DNA of 34,445 nt from Bacteroidota bacterium (GCA_947487905.1 CANLAV010000008.1:1-34445); one strand, 5' to 3'; positions 1 to 9,355 are shown, counted from the first letter of the stretch. Numbers and translations are program-made. Notes: generated from the letters alone by a model not told the origin.

Positions 1-365
1 AATTTGGAACAACCGAAAAATATTTAATTGGTAAATACGATATAGAAATACTGACTTTGCCGCGTATTAAAATGAATGATATTGAGATTAAACAAAGTGA
101 ATCAACTAAAATTTACGTTGAAAATTCGGGCAATGTTTATATCAAAAAAGGAGGTATGGGATTTGGTAGCCTTTATTTAGATGATGGTAAAAAAGTAACT
201 TGGGTTTGTAATCTAAACTCAAATATAAATACTGAAATCATTTATTTACAACCCGGTAATTATAAGATGGAATTCAGATACGAATCGATTAAACAAACAA
301 TTAAAACAATAGAAAGGAAATTCTCTGTAAAATCTAAAACTACAACAAACATAACAATCAATTAA
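1..365 (+). CDS. VWA-domain protein, C-terminal fragment (5' end outside window)
   Basis: The reading frame is open from the first bases of the window (codons counted from base 3) to the TAA at 363-365, so the track's start at base 57 (a TTG) is almost certainly internal and the gene begins upstream. The visible ~120 residues (…YDIEILTLPRI…, VTWVCNLN, YLQPGNYKMEFR) resemble the beta-rich C-terminal tail that follows the von Willebrand factor A domain in Bacteroidota 'Ca-activated chloride channel'-type proteins. The VWA domain and its MIDAS metal site are not in the window, so the family call rests on recall of this tail. A small exported protein follows on the same strand after 83 bases. Confidence 0.6.
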   Translation, partial: FGTTEKYLIGKYDIEILTLPRIKMNDIEIKQSESTKIYVENSGNVYIKKGGMGFGSLYLDDGKKVTWVCNLNSNINTEIIYLQPGNYKMEFRYESIKQTIKTIERKFSVKSKTTTNITIN

Positions 366-448
366 CACTACTATAACCATATTAACAATCAAAAATAATT
401 TGGCTAACGTATTGATAAATGATATATTTAACTACCAAAAAAAACATT

Positions 449-892
449 ATGATAAAAAAAATACTACTTACCAGCTTAATTATTACATCGTCTATTATAG
501 CAATAGCTCAAAAAGAAGAAGTTAAAGAATTAAATTGTTATAATAAATGGTCGATTAAATTTGACGAAAGAGGCGCAGAAGAAATTACGGATGGTATCTA
601 TACAGATGTTATTGTAACAACTCGTGTTGGAGCTGTTGCGAAATGTTACAGTGGTAAAGCTGAAGTGGTAGGTAAAAAGCTAATTAAGTTTTACATAACG
701 CTCGAAGATGGCAGTTTTGAAGAAGTTAAAAGAACATGGAAAGATAAATCAAATACTGACGTTTATATCATCAATGGTATAAGTAAGTCAATGATAACCG
801 TTCATAATGAATTAGTTAATGTACTTTGGCCAAAAAAAATTAAGCCAAAAAAAGCTGCTATGAAATTAGCACCAGAACCATCAGACGACTAA
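449..892 (+). CDS. Small exported protein of unknown function
   Basis: This is a 147-residue protein when started at the second Met of the track ORF. I prefer 449 because MIKKILLTSLIITSSIIAIAQ is a compact signal peptide with an Ala-Gln cleavage region, whereas the start at 419 adds ten polar residues in front of it. The mature part begins KEEVKELNCYNKWS and has two Cys. It ends in a Lys/Pro/Glu-rich tail (KKIKPKKAAMK…PEPSDD) with no lipobox, membrane helix or T9SS sorting domain. I do not recognise the family. It lies on the same strand as the VWA-type fragment and could share its transcript. It is convergent with the GWxTD gene, with only about 25 bases between the stops. Confidence 0.7.
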   Translation: MIKKILLTSLIITSSIIAIAQKEEVKELNCYNKWSIKFDERGAEEITDGIYTDVIVTTRVGAVAKCYSGKAEVVGKKLIKFYITLEDGSFEEVKRTWKDKSNTDVYIINGISKSMITVHNELVNVLWPKKIKPKKAAMKLAPEPSDD

Positions 893-916
893 TTGACCGT
901 TTTTAAGATTTTACTT

Positions 917-2152
917 TTAATTATCTAAGTAGATTCTACCTTGGCGCCATGCATCAACAGCCTGATACCAAGGCAATTTAAGTGATTCACTACGTTCCAA
1001 ACTAAAATCATTATTTGTAAACGGATTCACAACTTTATTAAATGCGAAAATGGTTGATTTTTGATTATCAATTTCACCATAGGTCCAAACTTCTCCATTT
1101 ACAAGTTTTGTAACAGAATTAGGTGCGCCAAAAACCACATAAATCATACCTCTATCGGTTTTCCAACCTTCTTGATAACTAGAAAATAATTTATTCGCTT
1201 CTTGAATTCTCCCATAATATTTTTTCAAAAGTTCTATCGCTCTTTCTTTACTCCCACCAATGCTTGTCCAAAATTTATCAATGGATGTTTTTTTATCAAT
1301 CGAATTCATGCAATTCTCAAACTCTTGTTTAGCCATAATAAAGCGTGTGGCAAGTATCATTTGCTCTGCATCTTTTATTTTAGGAAAAGAAGGTTCATAA
1401 ACATAAAAAGTTACTCCATCTTTTGAAGTATCATTTGTTTGAAGGTGATAAAATCCTCTATTAGGAAGTGTTATTTCAATTTCATCGCTATTTGCATACA
1501 CACTAAAACTGGAATCGGCTTGATAACTAAACCTTGAAACTTGCTCATAAGAAAAAGGAGGCAATGCCAATTTAAACGATTTAGTGTAGTAATCAAGATT
1601 GAAAAATTTTTCAGTATTTCTATGAGAAGTTACATATATCAAATCATTTGGCTTGAAATAATTTGTATAACACACTTCATGATTTGAATTTTTAATTAAA
1701 AAATTTTCACGACTAAAAGGACTAGTTTTGCTTGAATAAAAAGATTGCGTGTAACTTACTTTTTTATGTCTATCATAAACACGCATGTTAATGAAATAAT
1801 CAAAGCCCTTTTTTAATTTAAAAAAAACGGTGCCATTTAAATCTTTGACTTTAACGCTAGCCTGCTTATCATTTAAATCAAAAGAAATTGTATCCGTGAC
1901 TTTTTGAAGATTATCTTGTAAACTAATTTCTAATGTAATATTTACCGAAGTTGAAAACCATTGAGTTGTATCAAGTCGCTTATAAATCAACACCTCATTA
2001 TTAATTTTATAAAATAATTGACTTACGCTATCGTTTAAATGATAAACTAAATTTTGCCATTGCAATTCATTGTTTGTTTTTTTATACAAATTAGTGTTAC
2101 TAATCTGATTTGTCTTTTGCGTTGTACATTTAAAAAATGAAATCAAACTCAA
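917..2152 (-). CDS. GWxTD domain-containing protein, probable lipoprotein
   Basis: The protein has about 411 residues and carries the diagnostic motif GWKTDRGMIYVVFGAP near residue 330, preceded by FWTSIGGSKERAIELLKKYYGRI. This places it in the Bacteroidota GWxTD family, whose biochemical role is not established. The N-terminal two thirds is beta-rich and has no recognised enzyme motif. The start is uncertain. The track start is a TTG, and the frame stays open upstream with no ATG, GTG or TTG before the preceding in-frame stop. An ATT at 2171-2173 would give (M)KIAIVVLSLISFFKC, a good lipoprotein signal apart from the Lys before the Cys. It lies about 110 bases downstream of the TPR-like gene on the same strand. 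Confidence 0.88.
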   Translation of the reverse strand: MSLISFFKCTTQKTNQISNTNLYKKTNNELQWQNLVYHLNDSVSQLFYKINNEVLIYKRLDTTQWFSTSVNITLEISLQDNLQKVTDTISFDLNDKQASVKVKDLNGTVFFKLKKGFDYFINMRVYDRHKKVSYTQSFYSSKTSPFSRENFLIKNSNHEVCYTNYFKPNDLIYVTSHRNTEKFFNLDYYTKSFKLALPPFSYEQVSRFSYQADSSFSVYANSDEIEITLPNRGFYHLQTNDTSKDGVTFYVYEPSFPKIKDAEQMILATRFIMAKQEFENCMNSIDKKTSIDKFWTSIGGSKERAIELLKKYYGRIQEANKLFSSYQEGWKTDRGMIYVVFGAPNSVTKLVNGEVWTYGEIDNQKSTIFAFNKVVNPFTNNDFSLERSESLKLPWYQAVDAWRQGRIYLDN

Positions 2153-2260
2153 AACAACAATGGCTATTTTAATACGTAAATGGATAGGCGATTTGTTTAA
2201 ATAAATTAAAATTACATCATTTTCTCCAAACTCATGTTACAAAAAAAACAATGACTTTTT

Positions 2261-2896
2261 TTACAAAATCTTTTTTAATTCTGAAATAGCTTGAAGTTGG
2301 CCCCAATTAGGATGATAAATCGTTTCTGGCACAAACTTTTTATACTTTTCGACCGCCACTTCAAAAATTGGCTTAGCTTTTTTCGCGCCACCACCAAACA
2401 ATACGGGAGTATTTAAAATCAATCTAGCTTTCTGTAAATATACTCTTGGATTTTGTGGATTATAAATAGCTGCCTGCTCGTTTAATTTAGTTGAAAGCGT
2501 ACTGTATTTTTGCCCTCTTCGCAAAATACTCACATTAATTCTTACAGCCGCAATGATAGATTTAACGACAAATATTTCAGAATTATTTCTACTCAACGAA
2601 TCTGCTTTTGTTGCAAATTTATCTGCTTTATCACAATATACATCAATTTGATCTCCAGTTTTAGAAAAGGCTATTAGGACATTACAAAGTGATGCATAAT
2701 AATAAACTAACCAATTGTTTGACTCTTTGATGACTAATTTCTCGAAGCTTGATGCAGGTATATAATAGTTATGTGTGTAATTAGCTGAATCTAACGCTGA
2801 AATACATTTTCTGAATTCGGGTGTGACTTTTACTGTTTGTGAATTCAAATCAAATGAACTCATAATAAGTACAAAACAAATTATCTTAAATTTCAT
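2261..2896 (-). CDS. Exported TPR-like protein
   Basis: The protein has 211 residues, with the signal peptide MKFKIICFVLIMSSFDLNSQ cleaved after a polar Ser-Gln. The mature region is helical with a tetratricopeptide-like rhythm (NNWLVYYYASLCNVL, DKADKFATKADSLSRNNSEIFVVKSI, NPQNPRVYLQKARLIL). It contains FGGGAKKAKPIFEVAVEKYKKF, close to the 'FGGGK…AKPLF' segment of a conserved periplasmic protein family I recall in Bacteroidota. The ending HPNWGQLQAISELKKIL also fits that family. No enzymatic motif is visible, and a scaffolding role would be inference. The GWxTD gene follows on the same strand. The upstream 197-base region separates it from the divergent M1 peptidase gene. Confidence 0.8.
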   Translation of the reverse strand: MKFKIICFVLIMSSFDLNSQTVKVTPEFRKCISALDSANYTHNYYIPASSFEKLVIKESNNWLVYYYASLCNVLIAFSKTGDQIDVYCDKADKFATKADSLSRNNSEIFVVKSIIAAVRINVSILRRGQKYSTLSTKLNEQAAIYNPQNPRVYLQKARLILNTPVLFGGGAKKAKPIFEVAVEKYKKFVPETIYHPNWGQLQAISELKKIL

Positions 2897-3093
2897 ATTG
2901 TAAACTTAATCCACGATTTAATATGAAACAAATTTTTACAAAAATATTTTTTTAGGTTTAAAATACTGTTAATCGAATCCTCTATTTAAGAAATAAATCG
3001 GTACTTTTATTACCATTAATTATGATACAAAAAAAACGTGTAAAGCTCACTTATTATTGCAAATCACAATCTGTATTTTGAAACACACAAGCC

Positions 3094-6000
3094 ATGAAAC
3101 TATTTCTATTTATTGTTCTATTCATTTTAAGTTTTAATTACGAATTAAAATCACAAACTGAATTCATTGAATACCGTTCTGAATCAAATCCATTATATTG
3201 GAAAAACAGAAAACCATTTAGCGATTATTGGCAACAAGATGTCCATTATAATATTTCAGCTCAATTAAATGACAGTACAGATATCATTACTGGCCACGAA
3301 GAATTAATTTACTTTAACAACTCTCCAAAAGATTTAAACGTCGTTTTTTTTCATTTATACAATAATGCACAAACCAAAAATTCTTATTTATCAGATTTAT
3401 ATAAAAACAATAATTATCATCTAAAATACAGCAAATACCGTGATAATGATAAAGGTACAAACATCGAAAAACTAACAGTTAATGGAAAAACACTTCAGTT
3501 AGAATTAGATAATACTGTTTTAAAAGTTTACCTTGAAAAGCCTTTAAAATCAGGTGAATCCATTACATTCGATATTGATTTTAAAACTTACTACGATAAA
3601 GAAGTAATCAGAAATCGCATGAAACAGTTTAATGCATTTGGTTACAAACATTATGATGTAACACATTGGTATCCCCGAATTTCAGTCTATGATAGAAAAT
3701 TAGGTTGGGATACCGACCAACACATGGATCATGAATTTTATGGCGACTTCGGCTCATTTCACGTTGAGTTCACACTTCCAAATAATTACGTGTTAGACGC
3801 CACTGGTAATTTATTAAATCAAAAAGACGTATTACCAGATACATTGCGCCAAAAATTAGATTTATCAAACTTTGCTAAGAAACCATGGAATTCAAAACCA
3901 AGCGTAATCATTAAAAAAGATGGCACCAATAAAACGTGGAAATTTTCTGCTGTAAATGTTCATGATTTTGCTTTAACAGCCGACCCAACCTACCGCATTG
4001 GCGAATATAATTGGAATAATATCAAATGCGTGGCACTTGTTCAAGAACCACACGCAGCAGGCTGGCAAAACACACCACAATTTATTGCAAAAGTATTAGA
4101 TGTAAATACTTACAATATTGGAACGTATCATTATCCAAAAATGATTTGTGCTGATGCTCAGGATGGCGTTGAATATCCTATGCTAACATTAGATGGTGGT
4201 TTTGATCCCGAAAACAGAGATTTACTTATCCATGAAATGACCCATAATTGGTTTTTTGGGATGGTTGGAAATAATGAAACATACCGGGCTTTTTTAGACG
4301 AAGGATTTACACAATTTTACACTGCTGATACTTACCAATTTATTGATGGTCCTAATAAAATTTCTCTACAGCCCAAAAGTAAATACATGAGAAGATTTAC
4401 CGAACAAAACCGAATTTTAGACGACCAAGTTTATAATGGGTATATGAATGCTGTGACGGTTCGTGGAGAAGAAGTTACATTAAATACGCATAGCGATGAT
4501 TTTAATGGAGGAATAAGACATGGTGGTGGATATGGCGCTGTATACACAAAAACAGCGACTATGCTTAAAAATTTAGAATATGTTTTAGGCCGTTATTTAT
4601 TTGATAAATCTATGCAGCATTATTTTAATCAATGGAAATTTTGTCATCCTTATCCAGAAGATTTTCGTAATTCCATAATTCAATACAGCAATGTTGACTT
4701 AAATTGGTTTTTTGATCAATGGTTAGAAACCACAAAAAAAATTGATTATAAAATTGGTCGCATAAAAAACGCTAAAGAAAAAAACGAATACTTAATTACG
4801 TTTAAACGTAAGGGCGATATGCAGATGCCTATTGACTTTACTGTATTAGACATAAATGATTCAGCATACCATTATTATATTCCAAATACATGGTTTGAAA
4901 AACCATCAAAATCAACGGTTTTACCGCGATGGATAGGCTGGGGAAAAGTAAAACCTACCTACATTGCCAAGGTAAAATTAACAGATCCTATCAAAAATGT
5001 CATCATCGACCCATCAAGAAGATTAGCCGATGTTGATATGACGAACAATGTGAAACATCATAAAGTAAATATTACGTTTGATTCTAAGGTTTATAATCCC
5101 TTAGATTGGAAACATTATGAATTAAAAGCAAGGCCTAGCATTTGGTATAATGGTTATGATGGTATTAAAGTTGGTGCGCATTTAAACGGCGGATATATGA
5201 ATACAAAACATGTATTTGATGCAACAATTTGGTTTAGTACTGGAGCAGGTCAAAATTACATAGATAGCACACAAATAAAAAGTAATTATAACATCGTTTC
5301 ATTTCTATTTAATTACAAAACATCTACAGCTCGATTCATAAAAAAATCAAATGTATATGCTACTTTAAAATCATTAGATGGATTAGAAAGTGGTTTAGTG
5401 GGTTTTGAGAAAAAAAGTAATAACGATAAAAATAAAATATACATTCAAGTTAAAGCCATGGTCAGAGATTTACAAAGAGATTTGGTATATCTGATTAATC
5501 AAAATGAATGGCAAATTCAAAAATTAAACAGCTATATCAATGTTGGTATCGATCATAATTACGTTTATAAGAATGGAGTTGGTTCTATGAATATTAATGC
5601 ACGAGCAAATGCCTTTACAAATGATTATGATTTTTCATCCTTGCAATACACCGCATTAAATAAAAACGATTTAGGTAAATTATCATTAAATACAAGGCTA
5701 TTCGCTCAACTAGGTTATGGAAGTAAATTAGCAAGTGAATCCATGTTATTTGCTTCAGGTGCAAACCCAGAGGATTTAATGGAAAACAAATATACTCGTT
5801 CGATGGGTTTAATCCCACCTGACTGGGGAAAATATGGAAATACGACCAATCATTTTAATGCTGGAGGTGGTTTAAACTTAAGAGGATACTCGGGTTATCT
5901 TTTAGCACAAACAGATGCAACAGGAAGTATGATTTACAATTACAAAGGCACAACAGGTGCATCTGCCAGTGTTGAGTTAGAATTTGGTAAATTATTTAAA

Positions 6001-6288
6001 TTCATGACTATTAAAAAATTAAATAACAGTGTAAAAATAAATCCTTATTTATTTGCTGATGCTGGTTCCATTAACGTTAATCAGCCGGGTAAAGCCATAG
6101 TGATGAGTAATGTGATGGCTGACGCCGGTATTGGGGCAACATTAAGCATTCAGAAATGGGGAAATTTAAACGGACTTAAGCCATTAGTTTTACGATTTGA
6201 CATGCCCCTATTTTTAAATCGATTACCATTTGCAGAAAAAGATTATGTGCAAGTGAGATGGATTGTTGGAATAAATAGAGCTTTTTAA
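3094..6288 (+). CDS. M1-family zinc metallopeptidase with C-terminal outer-membrane barrel region
   Basis: The protein has 1064 residues, well above a typical M1 enzyme. A signal peptide (MKLFLFIVLFILSFNYELKSQ) precedes an M1 N-terminal beta domain and the zinc site HEMTHNW at residues 380-386, with the third ligand E403 exactly 18 residues after H384 (…FLDEGF). GVEYPML upstream occupies the position of the M1 GxMEN substrate loop. After about residue 650 the sequence becomes alternating beta strands with glycines, contains LNLRGY (R930), and ends FDMPLFLNRLPF…RWIVGINRAF, with a terminal aromatic residue. The RGY motif and aromatic end resemble Omp85/surface-antigen barrels, so I infer an aminopeptidase tethered to, or displayed through, the outer membrane. 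It appears monocistronic. Confidence 0.9.
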   Translation: MKLFLFIVLFILSFNYELKSQTEFIEYRSESNPLYWKNRKPFSDYWQQDVHYNISAQLNDSTDIITGHEELIYFNNSPKDLNVVFFHLYNNAQTKNSYLSDLYKNNNYHLKYSKYRDNDKGTNIEKLTVNGKTLQLELDNTVLKVYLEKPLKSGESITFDIDFKTYYDKEVIRNRMKQFNAFGYKHYDVTHWYPRISVYDRKLGWDTDQHMDHEFYGDFGSFHVEFTLPNNYVLDATGNLLNQKDVLPDTLRQKLDLSNFAKKPWNSKPSVIIKKDGTNKTWKFSAVNVHDFALTADPTYRIGEYNWNNIKCVALVQEPHAAGWQNTPQFIAKVLDVNTYNIGTYHYPKMICADAQDGVEYPMLTLDGGFDPENRDLLIHEMTHNWFFGMVGNNETYRAFLDEGFTQFYTADTYQFIDGPNKISLQPKSKYMRRFTEQNRILDDQVYNGYMNAVTVRGEEVTLNTHSDDFNGGIRHGGGYGAVYTKTATMLKNLEYVLGRYLFDKSMQHYFNQWKFCHPYPEDFRNSIIQYSNVDLNWFFDQWLETTKKIDYKIGRIKNAKEKNEYLITFKRKGDMQMPIDFTVLDINDSAYHYYIPNTWFEKPSKSTVLPRWIGWGKVKPTYIAKVKLTDPIKNVIIDPSRRLADVDMTNNVKHHKVNITFDSKVYNPLDWKHYELKARPSIWYNGYDGIKVGAHLNGGYMNTKHVFDATIWFSTGAGQNYIDSTQIKSNYNIVSFLFNYKTSTARFIKKSNVYATLKSLDGLESGLVGFEKKSNNDKNKIYIQVKAMVRDLQRDLVYLINQNEWQIQKLNSYINVGIDHNYVYKNGVGSMNINARANAFTNDYDFSSLQYTALNKNDLGKLSLNTRLFAQLGYGSKLASESMLFASGANPEDLMENKYTRSMGLIPPDWGKYGNTTNHFNAGGGLNLRGYSGYLLAQTDATGSMIYNYKGTTGASASVELEFGKLFKFMTIKKLNNSVKINPYLFADAGSINVNQPGKAIVMSNVMADAGIGATLSIQKWGNLNGLKPLVLRFDMPLFLNRLPFAEKDYVQVRWIVGINRAF

Positions 6289-6435
6289 AAACAAATCTTC
6301 AATTAAACGTTTTAAAACAATGATATTTTAAAAATAACGAAAGACAACAAACCATAAGATTAATAAAACAAAAGGTTATTATATTGTTAATGTAAAAAAT
6401 ACTAATACGTGTAATAAAAAAAAGAGATTTACAAA

Positions 6436-7911
6436 ATGGAACATTACGATTTAGTAATTATTGGAGGGGGCCCAAGCGGATATGCTGGAGCAATGAGAGC
6501 TATAGATTTTAAGAAAAAAGTTTTATTAATAGAAAAAAAACGTTTAGGAGGTGCTGGCATTTACGACGGCGTGCTCACATCAAAAACGTTATGGGAATAT
6601 TCTTTAAAGATTTCATCTATAAGAGAAATGATTCCTAATTATGAAGTAGACTATAATGACATTGTGAAAACACTTAAAGAATCGGTGTTTGAAAGAAAAA
6701 CGCAAATGTCGGTTCACATGCAACTATTACAAAAACAAACAGACAATTTACTAAGTTATGAAAAAGGGTTAGCATCGTTTATTGATAAACATACAATTTC
6801 TATAAAAAAAGATGATGGTTCAACAAAAATAATTACAACTGAAAACATACTCATCGCATCAGGTAGTAGACCTCGTTATTTACCAAACATTGCGATAGAT
6901 GAACAAATCATCATGACGAGTAACGGTGTGAAAAATTTGACTGAATTACCAAAAAGTATGGTCGTTCTTGGTGCTGGTGTTATTGGTTGTGAATTTGCAA
7001 CTATTTTTTCGAACTTAGGAAAAACAAAAGTTTACCTAATTGATAAAGCGGATCGTATTTTACCATTTGAAGATGCTGACGTAGCAGATGTAGTTAGTGA
7101 AAATTTAGAAAAACATGGCGCTTTTATTCATCACGGTGCATCATTAAAACGAATGGAAATAAAAGATGGAGAAGTTGAATATGAATTGCAATACAAGGAT
7201 GACAAAACAGAAATTTTTAGAGTAGAAAAAGCGCTCGTTTCTGTTGGAAGAGTGCCAAATATTGAAGATTTAAATTTAGAATGTGTTGGCGTAAAATTAA
7301 ATGAAAAAGGAAGTATTTGGGATGATGATACCCAAACTCATACTAGTAATATTTATGTGGCAGGCGATGTAACAACTGATATTGCCCTAGTAAATGTTGG
7401 AGAGCGAGAAGCTAGGCATGCCGTGGTTCGGATGTTTGGTCCTACCATCAAACCTCTATCCTATCAAAATATTTCTACCATCATGTTCTTAAATCCAGAA
7501 GTAGCAAGTGTTGGTATGAGTGAACAAGACTGTGTGAAAAAAGGCTTAGCTCATAAGGTTGTGAAGCTAGATTACAGCACCAATGCCAGAGCCATTGCTA
7601 TGCGAAAAACAAAAGGATTTTTTAAAATTATCGTAACCAATGATAATGGCATGAGAATATTAGGTATGCGTTGCGTTGGAGAACATGCTAGCTCTGCTAT
7701 ACAAGCAGTAGCTTATTTAATTCATACAAACCAAGGAATTAGAGAATTGGCAGATATGATGCATCCACACCCAAGTATCATTGAAGGAATTCAAGAATGC
7801 TTGCGTATGCTATTAGGAAAATCGATTTACAAATCATCTGTATTTAAAGACAAACTAAAATGTTATGTGTGTGAAAATGGAACATGTACTAATGTTGAAA
7901 CGTTAGTTTAA
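6436..7911 (+). CDS. FAD/NAD(P) oxidoreductase of the dihydrolipoamide dehydrogenase family without redox disulfide
   Basis: The protein has 491 residues. FAD-binding GGGPSG lies at residues 10-15, a second nucleotide-binding motif (VLGAGVIGCEFA) in the middle, and IYVAGDVT before the dimerisation domain. The C-terminal HPHPSIIE (His443, His445, Glu450) retains the His-Glu pair of the family. At the place where lipoamide dehydrogenases have GGTCLNVGCIPSK this protein reads GGAGIYDGVLTSK, so both cysteines are replaced (G41, V46). It therefore cannot run classical disulfide chemistry and is closer in logic to transhydrogenase-like members. An unusual tail carries Cys476, Cys479 and Cys484 (CYVCENGTC). 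Substrate unknown; it has no lipoamide or complex partner nearby. Confidence 0.88.
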   Translation: MEHYDLVIIGGGPSGYAGAMRAIDFKKKVLLIEKKRLGGAGIYDGVLTSKTLWEYSLKISSIREMIPNYEVDYNDIVKTLKESVFERKTQMSVHMQLLQKQTDNLLSYEKGLASFIDKHTISIKKDDGSTKIITTENILIASGSRPRYLPNIAIDEQIIMTSNGVKNLTELPKSMVVLGAGVIGCEFATIFSNLGKTKVYLIDKADRILPFEDADVADVVSENLEKHGAFIHHGASLKRMEIKDGEVEYELQYKDDKTEIFRVEKALVSVGRVPNIEDLNLECVGVKLNEKGSIWDDDTQTHTSNIYVAGDVTTDIALVNVGEREARHAVVRMFGPTIKPLSYQNISTIMFLNPEVASVGMSEQDCVKKGLAHKVVKLDYSTNARAIAMRKTKGFFKIIVTNDNGMRILGMRCVGEHASSAIQAVAYLIHTNQGIRELADMMHPHPSIIEGIQECLRMLLGKSIYKSSVFKDKLKCYVCENGTCTNVETLV

Positions 7912-7919
7912 GACATTGA

Positions 7920-8609
7920 TTAAAGTTCTATACCATTAGTATCTGTCGATAAAACTTCCGTCATGTAATCGAAAAAAGGTCGCATGTTTTTAAAGGTTTG
8001 ATTTGCCTCTTTTAAAAAGTTTTTATCTAACACTTCTTTATCAGTGAAATTTCGAATGAGTAAAAACTGTTTGTAACGTAATAAATCAATCGCTGAATTC
8101 TCAGCATCAAATCCTTTTGGAGTTGTTTTCAGTTGTTCGCCTTGCATATCTCCAAACGTAGAAAGAAACGATTTACTTTTTAAAATTTTACGCAAAGGCA
8201 TATCATCAAAAGCAAGATCTTCTCTAATACGTTTTAAATCTTCAGGATTTGGCGCCCAAAAACCGCCAGCAATAAAAGAATTCCCTTTTTCAATGTGAAA
8301 ATAACAGCCACCGCGGGACTTCCCTGCCCTCTTAAAACTTCCACTCCAATTTGTTTTATAAGGTATTTTTTCTTTTGAAAAACGAATATCTCTGTAAATA
8401 CGGTGCAAACATTTTTTTCCTGTTGGAGTTTCAATTACATCATGTGTACTAAGCTCATGTAAAAGGGCATCAGCAAATTTTTCAATTTGATATTGTTCTT
8501 TTAAGAACTCGTCCTTATGATCATTAAACCAATCGCGATTGTTATTTTTTTTCAATTGAATTAAAAAATCAAAACTAGATGATGGAATACAAACCGATTG
8601 TTTTGTCAT
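7920..8609 (-). CDS. DUF2461 domain-containing protein
   Basis: The protein has 229 residues. The N-terminal FDFLIQLKKNNNRDWFNDHKDEF, the central HRIYRDIRFSKEKIPYKTNW and GCYFHIEKGNSFIAGGFWAP are the signature blocks of DUF2461 (TIGR02453), a cytoplasmic family of unknown biochemical role. The length is normal and the ATG start is well placed before the conserved block. No signal peptide is present. It is convergent with the flavoprotein gene, with eight bases between the stop codons. It is separated from the upstream TPR gene by an intrinsic terminator, so it probably has its own promoter. Confidence 0.9.
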   Translation of the reverse strand: MTKQSVCIPSSSFDFLIQLKKNNNRDWFNDHKDEFLKEQYQIEKFADALLHELSTHDVIETPTGKKCLHRIYRDIRFSKEKIPYKTNWSGSFKRAGKSRGGCYFHIEKGNSFIAGGFWAPNPEDLKRIREDLAFDDMPLRKILKSKSFLSTFGDMQGEQLKTTPKGFDAENSAIDLLRYKQFLLIRNFTDKEVLDKNFLKEANQTFKNMRPFFDYMTEVLSTDTNGIEL

Positions 8610-8651
8610 ATGATAAAGATATTTGAATTAAAGTTAAGAAAACTAAATTCA

Positions 8652-8675
8652 TAAAAAAAGAACGCATAAGCGTTC
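8652..8675 (-). terminator. Intrinsic terminator after the TPR membrane protein gene
   Basis: GAACGC-ATAA-GCGTTC forms a six-pair stem at 8660-8675, and the A run at 8652-8659 becomes a U tract on the minus strand. It sits about 25 bases past the stop of the 8702 gene and upstream of DUF2461. Confidence 0.75.
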
Positions 8676-8701
8676 TATTAAATTTTATTTGAACCTAAAT
8701 A

Positions 8702-9355
8702 CTAACCGGGCATTCGGTTGATTTGTTTTTCCATTTGCTTCAACTGATTCAAAATCTCGTCGTTCTTAGGTTTTAAATCTTTGGCTTTCTTAAAGTATTG
8801 TTTAGCAATTTTATACTGCATACGCTGAGCTTCCAGATTACACAATTGTAAATAGGCAGCTGCTAAATTTTCTTTATCTGGAATACCTGCTTTAACAGCT
8901 TCCACCAAATGCAAACGCCCTTGTTTGGTATTTCCTTTTTTAAGTTCGATAAATCCTAACTGCATGAGGTTAGCCCCTTCCATATCACCAACAATTTTTG
9001 ATTTAATTTTCAAACTTTCTCTTATATTTGCTTCTGCTTTAACTAAATCGTTACTTGCCATCGATAAATTACTTTGTAACATGTAGAATCCAGCACGAAT
9101 GGGTTTAAACAACAAACGAGGAAATTTAATCTTACTCATGTAAGTCATAGCTAAATCAACATCTCCATCACTAACGGCTTCTTGAACAATACGCATAGTT
9201 CCCATCATAAAATATAGGAGTAATGAAATAAAAGCCAATACATAACAAATCCAAGCAGTAACAGCATCCATGTACACATGAGATAAAACACCTAAAACCA
9301 TTAATAAGATAATGATTTGTAAACGGTATAAAATGTAAAAACGTAAAAATTTCAT
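8702..9355 (-). CDS. Membrane-anchored TPR protein
   Basis: The protein has 217 residues. Two hydrophobic helices occupy roughly residues 10-29 and 32-52 (…IIILLMVLGVLSHVYM…, AWICYVLAFISLLLYFMMG), followed by a soluble part. That part has TPR character: FYMLQSNLSMASNDLVKAEANIRESLKI, LMQLGFIELKKGNTKQGRLHLVEAV and AAYLQLCNLEAQRMQYKIAKQYFKKAKDL. There is no cleavable signal, so it is an inner-membrane protein with a TPR domain that could dock partners. It is a conserved-looking Bacteroidota protein without an assigned function. It is isolated by terminators on both sides (9391-9432 upstream, 8652-8675 downstream) and so is probably a single-gene unit. Confidence 0.82.
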   Translation of the reverse strand: MKFLRFYILYRLQIIILLMVLGVLSHVYMDAVTAWICYVLAFISLLLYFMMGTMRIVQEAVSDGDVDLAMTYMSKIKFPRLLFKPIRAGFYMLQSNLSMASNDLVKAEANIRESLKIKSKIVGDMEGANLMQLGFIELKKGNTKQGRLHLVEAVKAGIPDKENLAAAYLQLCNLEAQRMQYKIAKQYFKKAKDLKPKNDEILNQLKQMEKQINRMPG

